Positions 48,878-59,034 of a stretch of DNA of 64,000 bases are shown piece by piece; the stretch's first letter is position 1, and every line of letters begins with the position of its first letter. The notes below the pieces were generated by a model. It was not told the origin of the DNA, did no database searches, and saw only the letters and a program-made list of their open reading frames with translations. This stretch comes from Glycine soja (taxonomy: Eukaryota > Streptophyta > Magnoliopsida > Fabales > Fabaceae): positions 10,547,198 to 10,611,197 of the forward strand of contig NC_041020.1 in NCBI RefSeq assembly GCF_004193775.1, written 5' to 3'. The position numbers and the translations under genes were made by a program.

Positions 48878-50947
48878 TCATGGGGTGGCTTCAGAATCAT
48901 CATCTGATTCTGTCTCTTCTGCTGCATCTTCCTCTTCCTCAGCAGCTTCTTCTTCTTCCTCGGCTGCTTCTTCCTCTTCTTCTTCAGCAGCTTCTTCTTC
49001 TACTTCAGCTGCTTCACCATCTTCCTCAGCTGCTTCACCATCAATGCCACTTTCTGAGAGCCTTTTGATCAGCCGTTCCAGCTCCATCTTCTTCTCTGTG
49101 TTGGCTTTGATGGTTGCTTCCAGCACCTTGCATGTGTCCTTGAGTTCTGCAATCAAGGCATCCTTGGACACAGCACCTGAAGCAGCTTTCCCTGATGTCG
49201 AGACAATGTCTGGGACATGTGTCCCCTCAAACAGTTTGTAATGCAGGGATAGAGGAGATTCTCTCTTTATCACAGAGTCAGTGTAGTTTAACATATTGGG
49301 ATGCTGACTCAACATAATGCCACACAATACAGTAGGGAAGGCAATGGGTAATTTGACAGCAAATGATTCTGAATGCTTAACAGTTTGATCAAAAATATAG
49401 TTTCCAAAATTAAATTTGGACTTGGTTCCAACAGCATACAGAAATTTACCCAAACCTGTGGCAACAGTAGAAGTATGATTGGTGGGAACCCAGTTTGCAG
49501 CTCCAATCCTGTGCAGAATTGCATACTTCACACTTAGCTTCCCTGCTGAAAGCTTCCCTTTCTTTGGCCAATGCTGGACTCGTTTGGCAGTGATTTCCTT
49601 GGCAATTTGATGCTCAGAAACATCAATATCTATCACTCCATCAGTAGGTCTGCCCAGATATTTGTTGATCACAGCAGGGGTGAATCTAACACACTTTCCT
49701 CTGACAAACACTCTTTGATAATCATCACTTTTTCTGTTTGATATGTCAGAGGGAATGTTGACAATGAATTCCCTGACTAGGCCTTCATAACAGTCTCCCA
49801 ACTTGGTGACTGTCTTCAGTAGTCCAGCAGCCTTGATGAGGTCCATGATCTCCTTGCAATCCAAGGCAGTTCTTCCCAGTTCTCTTTCCAAGGCAAGTCT
49901 GCGTTGATACACGAATTTCCACCTTTCTGCATTGCCAATGGAGTGGAATGAGATGTTGTCCAATGGGGCATCAGGGACATTTTCAGGCACCTTCTTCCCA
50001 GATTTCTTGACCCTCTTAGATGTCGAGACATCTAGTTCGACATCCTCATCAGAATCGGATGAGGAAATTTCTTTCCTCTTCTTGGAGGGGATAGCAACCT
50101 TGCTTCTTCTGGATGTGGTAGGAGTGATTGGAGTGCTCTTCTTCTGGGCCATAGTTTTGATTCGTCCAGACCTCTTGATGGGAGTTTTCCCTTTTCGGCT
50201 TTGTAATCGTTCTGCAACGCCAGGTGCCAACCTGTTGGCAATGGGTTCCTCATCAGATTCTACTTCTTCCAGGTCAATGAGGTCACCTGGAGCAGGTTCT
50301 GGTGCCCTTGGTGCAGGGGTCTCCTTTGTCGCTTGATCATCTTCCTCTGTTGATCTCTCTTTGCTGGGGGAAGAGAGTACTTCAGCATTTGGCCCGGAAG
50401 ATGTTGGAACATCTTTCTCAACATCCGGCACAGAAACATTCGGGGTGGAAGATGTTGGAACATCTTTCTCAGCATCAGGCACAGAAGCATCTTTCAGAAT
50501 GCTACTCACAATACTGCGGATTTTCTTGTCCATCTCCGGGTCTACTTCCCTAGGACTTGTTGCAGAGCTAGGGTTTTCAGCAATCTTCACTCCCTGTTGT
50601 CTTCTGGGAACCAGTTTCTCAGGGACTGAAGCTTGACCAGGAATTATCTGTATGGGTTGGATGTTGAATTCTGGTTGTTCCTGGTGCGGAGATGATGGTA
50701 CAGCGGGTGAACCAGGAGCTGCAGTTTCTTTTGGTGAGGTAGCCATGGAAAAGCAGAGCGTTTGGAATGATTTCGTAAATCTCAGAAAACTATTGGGAAA
50801 TGCTGGAGAAAACACGAATGCCAAGCAGATATAAATTTGAATGAAGAATGTAGAGGGGCGTGTGAAGCAACGGTCGAATTTGCTTTGTGGTGAACGTGCT
50901 ATTAATGTTAAGTGATTCGTTTGGGCACGTTCAGATTGCAGTAGCTG
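48878..50947 (-). CDS. Envelope-like ORF of the SIRE1-like element (read-through)
   Basis: The frame is open for 689 codons after the gag-pol UAG and in the same frame. The first in-frame TTG is at 50824 and the first ATG at 50744-50746, so expression most likely needs UAG read-through. From the TTG: a hydrophobic N-terminus (residues 1-27, AFVFSPAFPNSFL), a Pro/Ser/Thr-rich part with repeated DVEKDVPTS words (about 100-160), and a basic linker. A folded domain follows (about 295-545, WKFVYQRRLALERELG ... NKYLGRPTDG ... KLPIAFPTVLCGIM) of the kind annotated as a putative plant transposon protein. The tail is a coiled coil (about 550-600) and an acidic Ala/Glu repeat with DSEATP at the end. 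In SIRE1 it was called envelope-like from layout, and an entry role is unproven. Confidence 0.85.
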   Translation of the reverse strand, partial: QLLQSERAQTNHLTLIARSPQSKFDRCFTRPSTFFIQIYICLAFVFSPAFPNSFLRFTKSFQTLCFSMATSPKETAAPGSPAVPSSPHQEQPEFNIQPIQIIPGQASVPEKLVPRRQQGVKIAENPSSATSPREVDPEMDKKIRSIVSSILKDASVPDAEKDVPTSSTPNVSVPDVEKDVPTSSGPNAEVLSSPSKERSTEEDDQATKETPAPRAPEPAPGDLIDLEEVESDEEPIANRLAPGVAERLQSRKGKTPIKRSGRIKTMAQKKSTPITPTTSRRSKVAIPSKKRKEISSSDSDEDVELDVSTSKRVKKSGKKVPENVPDAPLDNISFHSIGNAERWKFVYQRRLALERELGRTALDCKEIMDLIKAAGLLKTVTKLGDCYEGLVREFIVNIPSDISNRKSDDYQRVFVRGKCVRFTPAVINKYLGRPTDGVIDIDVSEHQIAKEITAKRVQHWPKKGKLSAGKLSVKYAILHRIGAANWVPTNHTSTVATGLGKFLYAVGTKSKFNFGNYIFDQTVKHSESFAVKLPIAFPTVLCGIMLSQHPNMLNYTDSVIKRESPLSLHYKLFEGTHVPDIVSTSGKAASGAVSKDALIAELKDTCKVLEATIKANTEKKMELERLIKRLSESGIDGEAAEEDGEAAEVEEEAAEEEEEEAAEEEEEAAEEEEDAAEETESDDDSEATP

Positions 50948-50950
50948 CTA
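50942..50950 (-). promoter_or_regulatory. Leaky UAG stop context between gag-pol and envelope-like ORF
   Basis: On the minus strand the stop reads UAG CAG CUA, fitting the UAG-CAR-YYA rule first defined in tobamoviruses and reported to work for SIRE1. No other stop lies between it and the end of the envelope-like ORF, so a small share of ribosomes would make a fusion. Confidence 0.85.
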
Positions 50951-53900
50951 TAATTCCTCTAGCAGACAAATGCCCAGCTTGCCCCTCAGTTTTTCAAACT
51001 GATTTGCATCCAAAGCCTTTGTGAAAATATCTGCTATTTGTTCCTCAGTGTCAACATGCTTCACTGTGATCACTTTATCATCAACAAGATCTCTGATATA
51101 GTGATGTCTAATGTCAATGTGCTTGGTTCTGCTGTGTTGAACAGGATTTTTAGAAATATTAATAGCACTCATGTTGTCACAGTACAATGTCATGACATCT
51201 TGTTCGACATTGTACTCCTTCAGCATCTGCTTCATCCAAACTAGCTGTGAACAGCTGCTTCCTGCTGCAATATACTCGGCTTCTGCAGTAGATAGGGACA
51301 CACAGTTCTGCTTCTTGCTGAACCATGAAATAAGGTTGTTGCCCAGATAGAAGCATCCACCAGAAGTGCTTTTTCTGTCATCTGCACTTCCAGCCCAATC
51401 AGCATCACAATACCCAACCAGCATTGAATTTGAACAATGACAGTACATAATCCCATAGTCACTGGTGCCATTTACATATTTCAGAATTCTCTTTACTTGA
51501 GTCAAGTGACTTATCTTAGGATTGGCTTGATATCTTGCACAAACACCTACTGCATAGGTGATGTCGGGTCTGCTAGCTGTTAAATATAGTAAGCTCCCTA
51601 TCATGCTTCTGTACAGACTTTGATCAACACTGGTGCCTGCTTCATCCTTTGACAGCTTCAAGTGAGTTGGTGCAGGTGTTCTTTTATGGCCGGCATTCTC
51701 CATCCCAAACTTCTTGACAATGTTCTTTGTATACTTGCTCTGTGAGAGGAATATGGAGTCTTCCATCTGCTTCACTTGAAGTCCCAGAAAATAAGTCAGC
51801 TCTCCAACAAGACTCATCTCAAATTCAGATTGCATCTGTTGGACAAAATGTCGAAGCATCTCATTCGACATCCCTCCAAACACAATGTCATCAACATATA
51901 TCTGTGCAATCATCAAGTTTTCAGCATCTTGTTTGACAAAGAGAGTCTTGTCAATTCCTCCCTTCCTATACCCTTGCTGAGTAAGGAACTCTGTCAGCCT
52001 TTCATACCAAGCTCTTGGAGCTTGCTTCAATCCATAGAGAGCCTTCTTGAGCCTGTATACATGATCTGGATGAGTTGGGTCTACAAATCCCCTTGGCTGC
52101 TCCACATAGACTTCTTCATTCAGGTATCCATTCAGAAATGCGCTCTTCACATCCATCTGGTACAGCTTGAATTTGAGGATGCAAGCTACACCAAGTAATA
52201 ATCTGATGGACTCAAGTCTAGCAACTGGGGCAAAAGTCTCATCAAAGTCTACACCTTCAATCTGAGTGTAGCCTTGAGCAACCAGTCTGGCCTTGTTTCT
52301 GGTTATGACACCTTCTTCATTGGTTTTGTTCTTGAAGATCCACTTGGTGCCAATCACATTAGTTCCCTCGGGCCTAGGAACTAGCTCCCATACTTCATTC
52401 CTTTTGAATTGCTCCAATTCTTCTTGCATAGCATTGATCCAGAACTCATCTGTCAGTGCCTCTTTCACATTCTTGGGCTCAATTTTGGAGACAAAACATG
52501 AGTTTGAGACGATCTCAACCTCCCTTGATCTTGTAGTGACCCCTCTGTTTGGATCTCCTATAATCAGCTCCTTGGGGTGCATCTTCTGGATTCTAATGGA
52601 GGGTCTCTTGTCAGGTTGGTTGATGTTTGAATCATCTGTAGCAGGATCAGAGTTTTCTGCATTTTCTCCACTTTTAGCTGCATCTGCTACATTGTCTCCC
52701 GATGTTCTGACATCTTCTTCGACATCCTTCTTTCTTGCTGGAGACAGATCATCAACAACCACATTGATGGATTCCATCACTGTTCTGGTTCTGGAATTGA
52801 ATACTCTATATGCTCTGCTGTTTGTAGAGTATCCCAGGAATATTCCTGCATCACTCTTGGGATCCATCTTTCTCCTTTGCTCTCTATCTGTCAAGATGTA
52901 ACATGGACTTCCAAAGATGTGGAAGTGCTTGACAGATGGCTTCCTCCCTTTCCAGATTTCATACAGGGTGGTTGGAGTCCCTCTTCTCAGTGTGACTCTG
53001 TTGTGGATGTAGCATGCTGTGTTCATGGCTTCAGCCCAGAGATTATAAGGAAGTTCTTTGGCATGAAGCATGACCCTAGCAGCCTCTTGCAGAGTCCTGT
53101 TTTTCCTTTCAACTATGCCATTCTGTTGTGGTGTAATGGCTGCAGAGAACTCATGAGTGATGCCTTCAGATGTGCAGAATTCAGTGAACCTGCTGTTTTC
53201 AAATTCTCTGCCATGGTCACTCCTGATTCTCTTGATGACACAATCCTTTTCTCTTTGAAGTCTTAGACTCAACTCTTTGAATACTTCAAAGGTTTCTGAT
53301 TTCTCTCTGATAAAGTTGACCCAGGTAAATCTGGAGAAATCATCCACAACAACATAGGCATACCTCTTTCCTCCAAGGCTTTCAACTTGCATAGGCCCCA
53401 TCAAGTCCATGTGAAGTAGTTCCAACACCCTGGAAGTGGTCTGATGTTGAAGCTTCTGGTGGGACATCTTGACTCGCTTTCCAATCTGACATTCACCACA
53501 AATTCTGCCTTCTTCTATTTTCAGATTGGGAATGCCTCTAACAGCACCTTTGTCAATGATTTTCTTCATGCCTCTTAAGTGCAGATGTCCAAATCTTTGA
53601 TGCCATATTCTGACTTCATCTTCTTTGGAGGATAGACATGTGGAGGAGTAGCTGGTTTCTTGGGGTGTCCATAGGTAACAATTGTCCTTTGATCTGCTGC
53701 CCTTCATTAGAACTTCACTCTTCTCATTTGTCACCAAGCATTCTAACTTTGTGAAGTTTACATTGAACCCTTCATCACACAGCTGACTGATGCTGATCAA
53801 GTTTGCAGTCAGTCCCTTCACCAGCAGTACTTTGTTCAGACTAGGAAGTCCATCATGAGCTAGCTTTCCCATTCCAATGATCTTTCCTTTAGAGCCATCT

Positions 53901-55678
53901 CCAAATGTCACATAACTAGTGGAGCAGGGCTCAATATTCAGCAGGAATTCTTTGACTCCTGTCATGTGTCTGGAACAGCCGCTATCTAGGTACCAATCTT
54001 CCTTAGCTGATGCTCTAAGTGAAGTATGAACAACAAGACTGACAGCCTTGTGTTTTGGAACCCACATCATCTTCTTTCTGTTGTTGCTACTTTGAGTTCC
54101 ATGATGTGGATGGCCATGTAGATGATAGCAAAAGGGCTTTATGTGACCATACTTGCCACAGTAGTGACACCTCCACTTCTTTCTTTTGCTCTTTTTCTGC
54201 TGCATTCCATGATGTCGAGACCGATGTTGTGACATCGTGGCTCCAGTCCTGTTTTTGGCAGGAACAAATTCTGTCATGGTTGTTCTGCCAGCAGACTTAG
54301 GATTAAATCCAAGTCCTCTCTGGTTTCCAGCATTCTTTCCAAGCAGCAGCACCTCATTAAGCGTATCTGAGCCTTTATTCAGCATCTTTATTGATTTGGT
54401 CATGTTTTCCAATTTAGAGTTCAGAAAACCGACTTCTCCTTTAAGCTCAGAGATCTCCTCTTTATGTGCCTTCTTCTCAGCCTCCATATCTGCAATGACC
54501 TTCTTCAGTTGTGCTTCTTGCTGAAGAATCTTCTCACTTTTGATGCATAGTTCTCTATAGGATGTAGCAAGCTCATCAAAAGTGATTTCACTGTCTGTAT
54601 CACTTGAATCTTCAGCAGATTCAAATCTCCCAGTGAGTGCATTCACATCTCTGTCAGAGTCACTTTCTTGTTCACTCTCTGTATCAGATCGACATACAGA
54701 AAGTCCTTTCCTCTGCTTCTTGAGATGAGTGAGGCATTCAGCTATGATGTGTCCATAGCCTTCACACCCATGGCATTGAATTCCTTTGCTGTGACTGGGC
54801 TTTACATCTGATCTTTTCTGGTATTTACTGCCTTTCCTGATGTCGAAAGGGATGTTCTGGACATGTGGTTTCTGCCTCTTGTCCATTCTGTTCAGCACTT
54901 TGTTGAACTGCTTTCCAAGGAGCACAACTGCCTTAGTCAGACCTTCATCAGTATCCAGGTCATAATCATCTTCTTCTCCTTCATCATTGGACACGAACGC
55001 CAAGTTCTTGCTCTTCTTTTCAGCCCCATCCGAGAGTCCTAGCTCAAAGGTTTGAAGGGAACCAATGAGTTCATCCACTCTCATGTTGCAAATGTCTTGG
55101 GCCTCCTCTATTGCAGTGACTTTCATGTCAAATCTCTTAGGCAAGGATCTGAGGATCTTTCTCACCAGCTTTTCATCTGTTATCCTCTCTCCCAAGGCAG
55201 TGCAAGCATTGGCAATTTCAAGAATGTTCATGTGGAAGTCATGAATACACTCTTCCTCCTTCATCTTCAGATTTTCGAATTTTGTAGCCAAGAGTTGCAA
55301 TCTGGACATCTTAACTTTGGAGGTTCCTTCATGAGTGGTTTTCAGGATCTCCCATGCATCTTTGGCCACTGTGCAAGTGTTGATTAGTCTGAAGATATTC
55401 TTGTCAACTCCATTGAATAGAGCATTCAAAGCTTTGGAGTTTCCAAGTGCCAATTCGTCTTCTTCTTTAGTCCAGTCTTCTTCTGGCTTCAATTCATCAG
55501 TGGGCTTTCCTTCTGTGTCCAGCATCTTGGGATGTTCCCAGCCTTTGATGACAGCTTTCCAGGTTCTGCTATCCAGTGATTTGAGGAAGGCCACCATCCT
55601 TGCTTTCCAGTATTCATAGTTGGTTCCATCTAGGATTGGTGGTCTGTTCACTGGTCCTCCTTCTTTCTCCATGTTCAT
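50948..55678 (-). CDS. Gag-pol polyprotein of the SIRE1-like element
   Basis: It has 1576 codons, intact. Gag carries the DUF4219/UBN2 capsid ([16 protein letters not shown] near residue 13), a first zinc knuckle [14 protein letters not shown] (302-315) and a second [14 protein letters not shown] (504-517). Two knuckles are a Sirevirus trait. The protease has D565-S-G. Integrase has the HHCC zinc part (about 690-735) and D758, D821, E857 with 35 residues between the last two, the D,D-35-E rule. RT carries the YVDD box at 1261-1264. RNase H starts at [18 protein letters not shown] (about 1410), and the C-terminus is [13 protein letters not shown]...IFTKALD. All catalytic residues I can check are present. 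The start follows the primer site by about 40 bases. Confidence 0.97.
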   Translation of the reverse strand: MNMEKEGGPVNRPPILDGTNYEYWKARMVAFLKSLDSRTWKAVIKGWEHPKMLDTEGKPTDELKPEEDWTKEEDELALGNSKALNALFNGVDKNIFRLINTCTVAKDAWEILKTTHEGTSKVKMSRLQLLATKFENLKMKEEECIHDFHMNILEIANACTALGERITDEKLVRKILRSLPKRFDMKVTAIEEAQDICNMRVDELIGSLQTFELGLSDGAEKKSKNLAFVSNDEGEEDDYDLDTDEGLTKAVVLLGKQFNKVLNRMDKRQKPHVQNIPFDIRKGSKYQKRSDVKPSHSKGIQCHGCEGYGHIIAECLTHLKKQRKGLSVCRSDTESEQESDSDRDVNALTGRFESAEDSSDTDSEITFDELATSYRELCIKSEKILQQEAQLKKVIADMEAEKKAHKEEISELKGEVGFLNSKLENMTKSIKMLNKGSDTLNEVLLLGKNAGNQRGLGFNPKSAGRTTMTEFVPAKNRTGATMSQHRSRHHGMQQKKSKRKKWRCHYCGKYGHIKPFCYHLHGHPHHGTQSSNNRKKMMWVPKHKAVSLVVHTSLRASAKEDWYLDSGCSRHMTGVKEFLLNIEPCSTSYVTFGDGSKGKIIGMGKLAHDGLPSLNKVLLVKGLTANLISISQLCDEGFNVNFTKLECLVTNEKSEVLMKGSRSKDNCYLWTPQETSYSSTCLSSKEDEVRIWHQRFGHLHLRGMKKIIDKGAVRGIPNLKIEEGRICGECQIGKRVKMSHQKLQHQTTSRVLELLHMDLMGPMQVESLGGKRYAYVVVDDFSRFTWVNFIREKSETFEVFKELSLRLQREKDCVIKRIRSDHGREFENSRFTEFCTSEGITHEFSAAITPQQNGIVERKNRTLQEAARVMLHAKELPYNLWAEAMNTACYIHNRVTLRRGTPTTLYEIWKGRKPSVKHFHIFGSPCYILTDREQRRKMDPKSDAGIFLGYSTNSRAYRVFNSRTRTVMESINVVVDDLSPARKKDVEEDVRTSGDNVADAAKSGENAENSDPATDDSNINQPDKRPSIRIQKMHPKELIIGDPNRGVTTRSREVEIVSNSCFVSKIEPKNVKEALTDEFWINAMQEELEQFKRNEVWELVPRPEGTNVIGTKWIFKNKTNEEGVITRNKARLVAQGYTQIEGVDFDETFAPVARLESIRLLLGVACILKFKLYQMDVKSAFLNGYLNEEVYVEQPRGFVDPTHPDHVYRLKKALYGLKQAPRAWYERLTEFLTQQGYRKGGIDKTLFVKQDAENLMIAQIYVDDIVFGGMSNEMLRHFVQQMQSEFEMSLVGELTYFLGLQVKQMEDSIFLSQSKYTKNIVKKFGMENAGHKRTPAPTHLKLSKDEAGTSVDQSLYRSMIGSLLYLTASRPDITYAVGVCARYQANPKISHLTQVKRILKYVNGTSDYGIMYCHCSNSMLVGYCDADWAGSADDRKSTSGGCFYLGNNLISWFSKKQNCVSLSTAEAEYIAAGSSCSQLVWMKQMLKEYNVEQDVMTLYCDNMSAINISKNPVQHSRTKHIDIRHHYIRDLVDDKVITVKHVDTEEQIADIFTKALDANQFEKLRGKLGICLLEEL

Positions 55679-55720
55679 CAGAATTTATCTCCCCAGATCT
55701 CACTCTGTGATTTCGAGTGT

Positions 55721-55734
55721 TGGCTCTGATACCA
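55721..55734 (-). other. Primer binding site of the SIRE1-like element
   Basis: On the minus strand TGGTATCAGAGCCA lies two bases inside the 5' LTR end (55737). It is the exact complement of the 3' end of plant initiator tRNA-Met. Confidence 0.95.
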
Positions 55735-55736
55735 AG

Positions 55737-56883
55737 TGAAATTCTGATACCAGGGGACAGATGTCGTACAGGATGTCACGACATCACGCTTCAGAACATG
55801 CAGTTTATATGTGTCTGTATGAACAGATTAAACAAGTAAATAACACAAGAGAATTGTTAACCCAGTTCGGTGCAACCTCACCTACATCTGGGGGCTACCA
55901 AGCCAGGGAGGAAATCCACTCTCAATAGTGTTAGTTCAAGGTCTAACAGCCCCTGTTTACAACCTTCTCACCTAACCACTACCCGTGCGATCTCTACCTA
56001 AGAGCCACTCTTAGATATGAGAACCTCTGCTCACTCCCTCTCACTCACACTCCCGTGTTTACAATTAAGTCAAAGACACACCAGAGATCAACTCTGAACA
56101 AAAGAGATCAACTCTACACACTAGAGATCAACTCTAGACACAAGAGATCAACTCTACACACATAGGTCCAACACTTGATGCTAAGGTACCATCAAGGTGG
56201 CTCACAAAAGACTCAAGTCCCAAAACTCACAAAATAACTCTTCAATCCCGGACTTGGTACAGAACTCGTGCAGCCTCCATGATTATATAGCCGTGTACGA
56301 TTCTGGGCTGCAACTCCTTGATGCTGGAGGAGATCTATCTTCTTCTGAAAAATCTGCAGTTAAAGAACTAAAAGATAACTTTTGATCTTTTAGTTTGAAT
56401 CTTTAATCTTTAATCTTTAATCCCTGAACGAACTCTTCTACTTTGAAATTCGAACTTTAATGATCTTTTAATTCGTTCCTAAAGATAGATCTTCTAATCT
56501 CTTGCTAACTGCACAATAATCTGTTAAAGATATAACAGATTTATATGTCCAGTATTATCGGGCCGGATGTCAGGACATCGTGTCCGACATCGTGGATCCT
56601 GCAGCTTCACTTCTGCACTTGACTTTTATCTTGCATTGTACAGCAATTCCAGTATTCTCGGGCAGGATGTCAGGACATTGTATCCGACATCGTGGATCCT
56701 GCAACTTCACTTCTGCACTTGACTTTTTATCTTGCCTTGTGCATTGTGCAGCCCGATCTCATTCCTTGACATAACGTTGGACATCATGTGCAGCAACTCC
56801 AGCTTTCCTTCATTGTCTAAGTGCTTATGTTTTAACAAAATCTTAGCCAATCTTTTAAAGCTCAGTAGAGCTAAACACTAACA
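55737..56883 (-). repeat. 5' LTR of the SIRE1-like element
   Basis: 1147 bp, colinear with 47093-48239 (constant offset 8644), with two transitions only. It carries the same three GATGTC/GACATC modules (55760-55785, 56566-56591, 56666-56691). Confidence 0.97.
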
Positions 56884-56888
56884 GGTAC

Positions 56889-57735
56889 AAAGAAGAAGAA
56901 GAAGTTCAAAGAGATTTAGGGCTTGTAAAAGATTGATTGAATAAGTGTTAAAGATTCTTTTTTTAAATGCAAAACAAAGCCTTGCTTTTATAGACTCTTC
57001 ATGTCTGGTCAAGACAACCATTGGAAGAGTTATGTCTTTTAGAAAAACTTAAAAACCAATTTGAAAAAGTCAAAAACCTTTTTGAAGAGTTACATCTTTT
57101 GATTTATTCAGAAACAATCACTGGTAATCGATTACCAAATTAGTGTAATCGATTACACAAGGCTTTTAAGTGAAAGGATGTGACTCTTCACATTTGAATT
57201 TGAATTTCAACGTTCAAGGGCACTGGTAATCGATTACAAAAACATTGTAATCGATTACAGCCTTTTGAAAATAATTGGAACGTTGTAAATTCAGTTTGAA
57301 AACTTTTTCAAACTCATTTTGCTACTGGTAATCGATTACAACAATATGGTAATCGATTACCAGAGAGTACAAACTCTTTGGTAAAAGGTTTTGTCAAAAA
57401 CTCATGTGCTATTCATAGTTTTGAAAAACTTTTTAATACTTATCTTGATTGAGTCTTTTCTTTATTCTTGAATCTTGATCTTGATTCTTGAGATCTTGAA
57501 CCTTGAATCTTGATTCTTGATTCTAGGCTTTCTTCTTGAGTCTTGAATTCTTCTTGATTCTTTTCTTGAACTCTTGACTTGTTCTTGATTCACTTGAGAT
57601 GTTCTTTGATTCACTTGAGTTGTTCTTTGATCTTTGAGCTTTTTTATCATCACCTTTGTCATCATCTTTTGTTGTCATCATTGTTATCACCAAAACACCT
57701 TTGAATCACATTCACCATGAAGCCTTGCTTCTACA
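56889..57735 (-). mobile_element. Solo LTR of family B, left part (minus)
   Basis: This continues 46265-47092 after the SIRE1-like insertion; the end GCTTCTACA at 57735 is followed by the duplication ctaat. It carries the U3 palindrome pairs TGGTAATCGATTACCA/GTGTAATCGATTACAC at centres 57129.5/57150.5, 57231.5/57252.5 and 57333.5/57354.5 (each 21 bp apart, 102 bp from pair to pair), and a stretch of 'cttgattcttga' repeats near 57460-57600. Confidence 0.92.
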
Positions 57736-57740
57736 CTAAT

Positions 57741-58429
57741 GATCATGGGTCTATCAATTTAAGTCAAAAGATATAATCAATCCTAGGGATGATCAATTAA
57801 AAATTAACTAATCTATCAGAGATTACTCAAACAATTTGTTCATGCAATTTAGTGTAAACTATTCTCTACCTAGACCTAGCAATCACATGCAGATGATCAC
57901 TACTATGCAATCAATTAAGTATTAGAATGATTGATTCCAAATAAACAATAAAGATAAGGAAGATAATTAATTAACATTAAACAATAAAGAATTCCATTAA
58001 GAACAAGGAGAAAGGTACAATTGGATAGTTACATCATAAACCCAGACTAGGGGAACTAGCCGCCTATGATCATAGAAAAACTAGCCATCCTATACAAAAT
58101 AGACATAGACATACCAATAAGGCAGGAACTATGATCACAACCCATTTTCACAGTGTTGTCCATGCTTCATAGCCCTCAAAAGCCCTTAAGGTTCTATCAA
58201 ATTTGTAAAAAGATAACCGTGAAACGAAGACTTTTTTATGAATTATAGAGACCTGTATATAGCTTCCTAAAGATATCAGTTTGAGAAGGTGTACTACGGT
58301 CGTGGTAAAATCTACCATGGCTGTGGTCGGAAGTGATGTTGAAGCTTTGTGGCATTTTGGATTGACTATGACCCTCATGGTTGACCACAACCCTCATGAA
58401 TTGACCACGGTTGTGGTGAATTTACCATG
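57741..58429 (-). repeat. LTR of the minus-strand gypsy element, second part
   Basis: It continues 46007-46264. A minus-strand TATA box (AGCTATATACAGG, about 58252-58262) is preceded by ACCACGGTTGTGGT-like near-palindromes (58293-58417), two of them exactly 21 bp apart. It is cut at 58429 by the next element, whose likely duplicated target is ccatg (58425-58429), the right copy being outside the window. No gene. Confidence 0.65.
58293..58417 (-). promoter_or_regulatory. U3 near-palindrome array of the minus-strand gypsy LTR
   Basis: ACTACGGTCGTGGT (centre 58299.5) and ACCATGGCTGTGGT (58320.5) are 21 bp apart. Weaker copies lie near 58371.5 and 58390.5, and a perfect-looking one is at 58410.5, about 20 bp further. 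The next copy would centre at about 58430.5, exactly where the following element inserted. Confidence 0.65.
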
Positions 58430-58793
58430 TGTAGAAGCAAAGCTTCATGGTGAATCAAGAGTGATTCAAAGATATTTTGATGATAACAAAGATGATAACA
58501 AAAGATGATGACAAAGGTGATGACAAAAAGCTCAAAGGAAAATCAAAGAATGAGTTCAAGATGTTCAAGATAGAATCAAGAACACTTTAAGATTCAAGAG
58601 GAAAGTTGAATTCAAGAATCAAGAATTAAGATTCAAGAGATCAAGATTCAAGACTCAAGATTCAAGAATCAAGAAAAGGCTATTCAAGAATCAAGAAAAA
58701 GCATAATCAAGATAAGTATGAAAAGGTTTTTTCAAAAACTGAGTAGCACATGGATTTTTCTCAAAACATGTTTACTAAAGAGTTTTTTGCTCT

Positions 58794-59034
58794 CTGGTAA
58801 TCGATTACCAGATTGTTGTAATCGATTACCAGTAGCAAAATGGATTTGAAAAAGTTTTCAACTGAATTTACAACGTTCCAATTAATTTCAAAAAGCTGTA
58901 ATCGATTACAATGTTTTGGTAATCGATTACCAGTGCCTTTGAACATTGAAATTCAAATTCAAATGTGAAGAGTCACATCCTTTCACATAAAAGCCTTGTG
59001 TAATCGATTACACTGATTTGGTAATCGATTACCA
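58794..59034 (+). promoter_or_regulatory. U3 array of three palindrome pairs (family B)
   Basis: The six palindromes are: CTGGTAATCGATTACCAG (58794-58811), GTAATCGATTAC (58818-58829), TGTAATCGATTACA (58897-58910), TGGTAATCGATTACCA (58917-58932), GTGTAATCGATTACAC (58998-59013) and TGGTAATCGATTACCA (59019-59034). Centres within pairs are exactly 21 bp apart, and pairs are 101-102 bp apart. The same geometry is in the solo LTR and the 3' LTR (63928.5/63949.5). TATA box about 125 bp downstream. Confidence 0.95.

Larger units (their letters stand above)
47093..56883 (-). mobile_element. SIRE1-like Sirevirus (Ty1/copia), complete, TSD ggtac
   Basis: This 9791-bp element has 1147-bp LTRs (TGAAATTCTG...CACTAACA), primer site, polypurine tract and an exact 5-bp duplication ggtac (47088-47092, 56884-56888). 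By eye the LTRs differ at only two sites (47894 A / 56538 G; 48149 A / 56793 G), both transitions, about 0.17 percent. With a plant rate of 1.3e-8 per site per year that is of the order of 70,000 years. Gag-pol and the envelope-like ORF are open, so the copy may be competent. Size, layout and the 1576-codon gag-pol agree with the soybean SIRE1 family. Confidence 0.95.

Noticed and set aside
48885..49241. Plus-strand Ser/Ala-rich frame
   Set aside because: It is the antisense shadow of the Ala/Glu repeat of the envelope-like ORF; no independent signal.
49932..50636. Plus-strand frames opposite the envelope-like ORF
   Set aside because: Antisense of an intact coding frame; no family match and no promoter seen.
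51727..55619. Several plus-strand frames of 60-200 codons
   Set aside because: All lie opposite the intact gag-pol and have compositions expected from the reverse strand.
58794..59034. CRISPR-like reading of the regular palindromes
   Set aside because: The genome is plant, the repeats vary, and the spacing is in pairs; they belong to LTR promoters.
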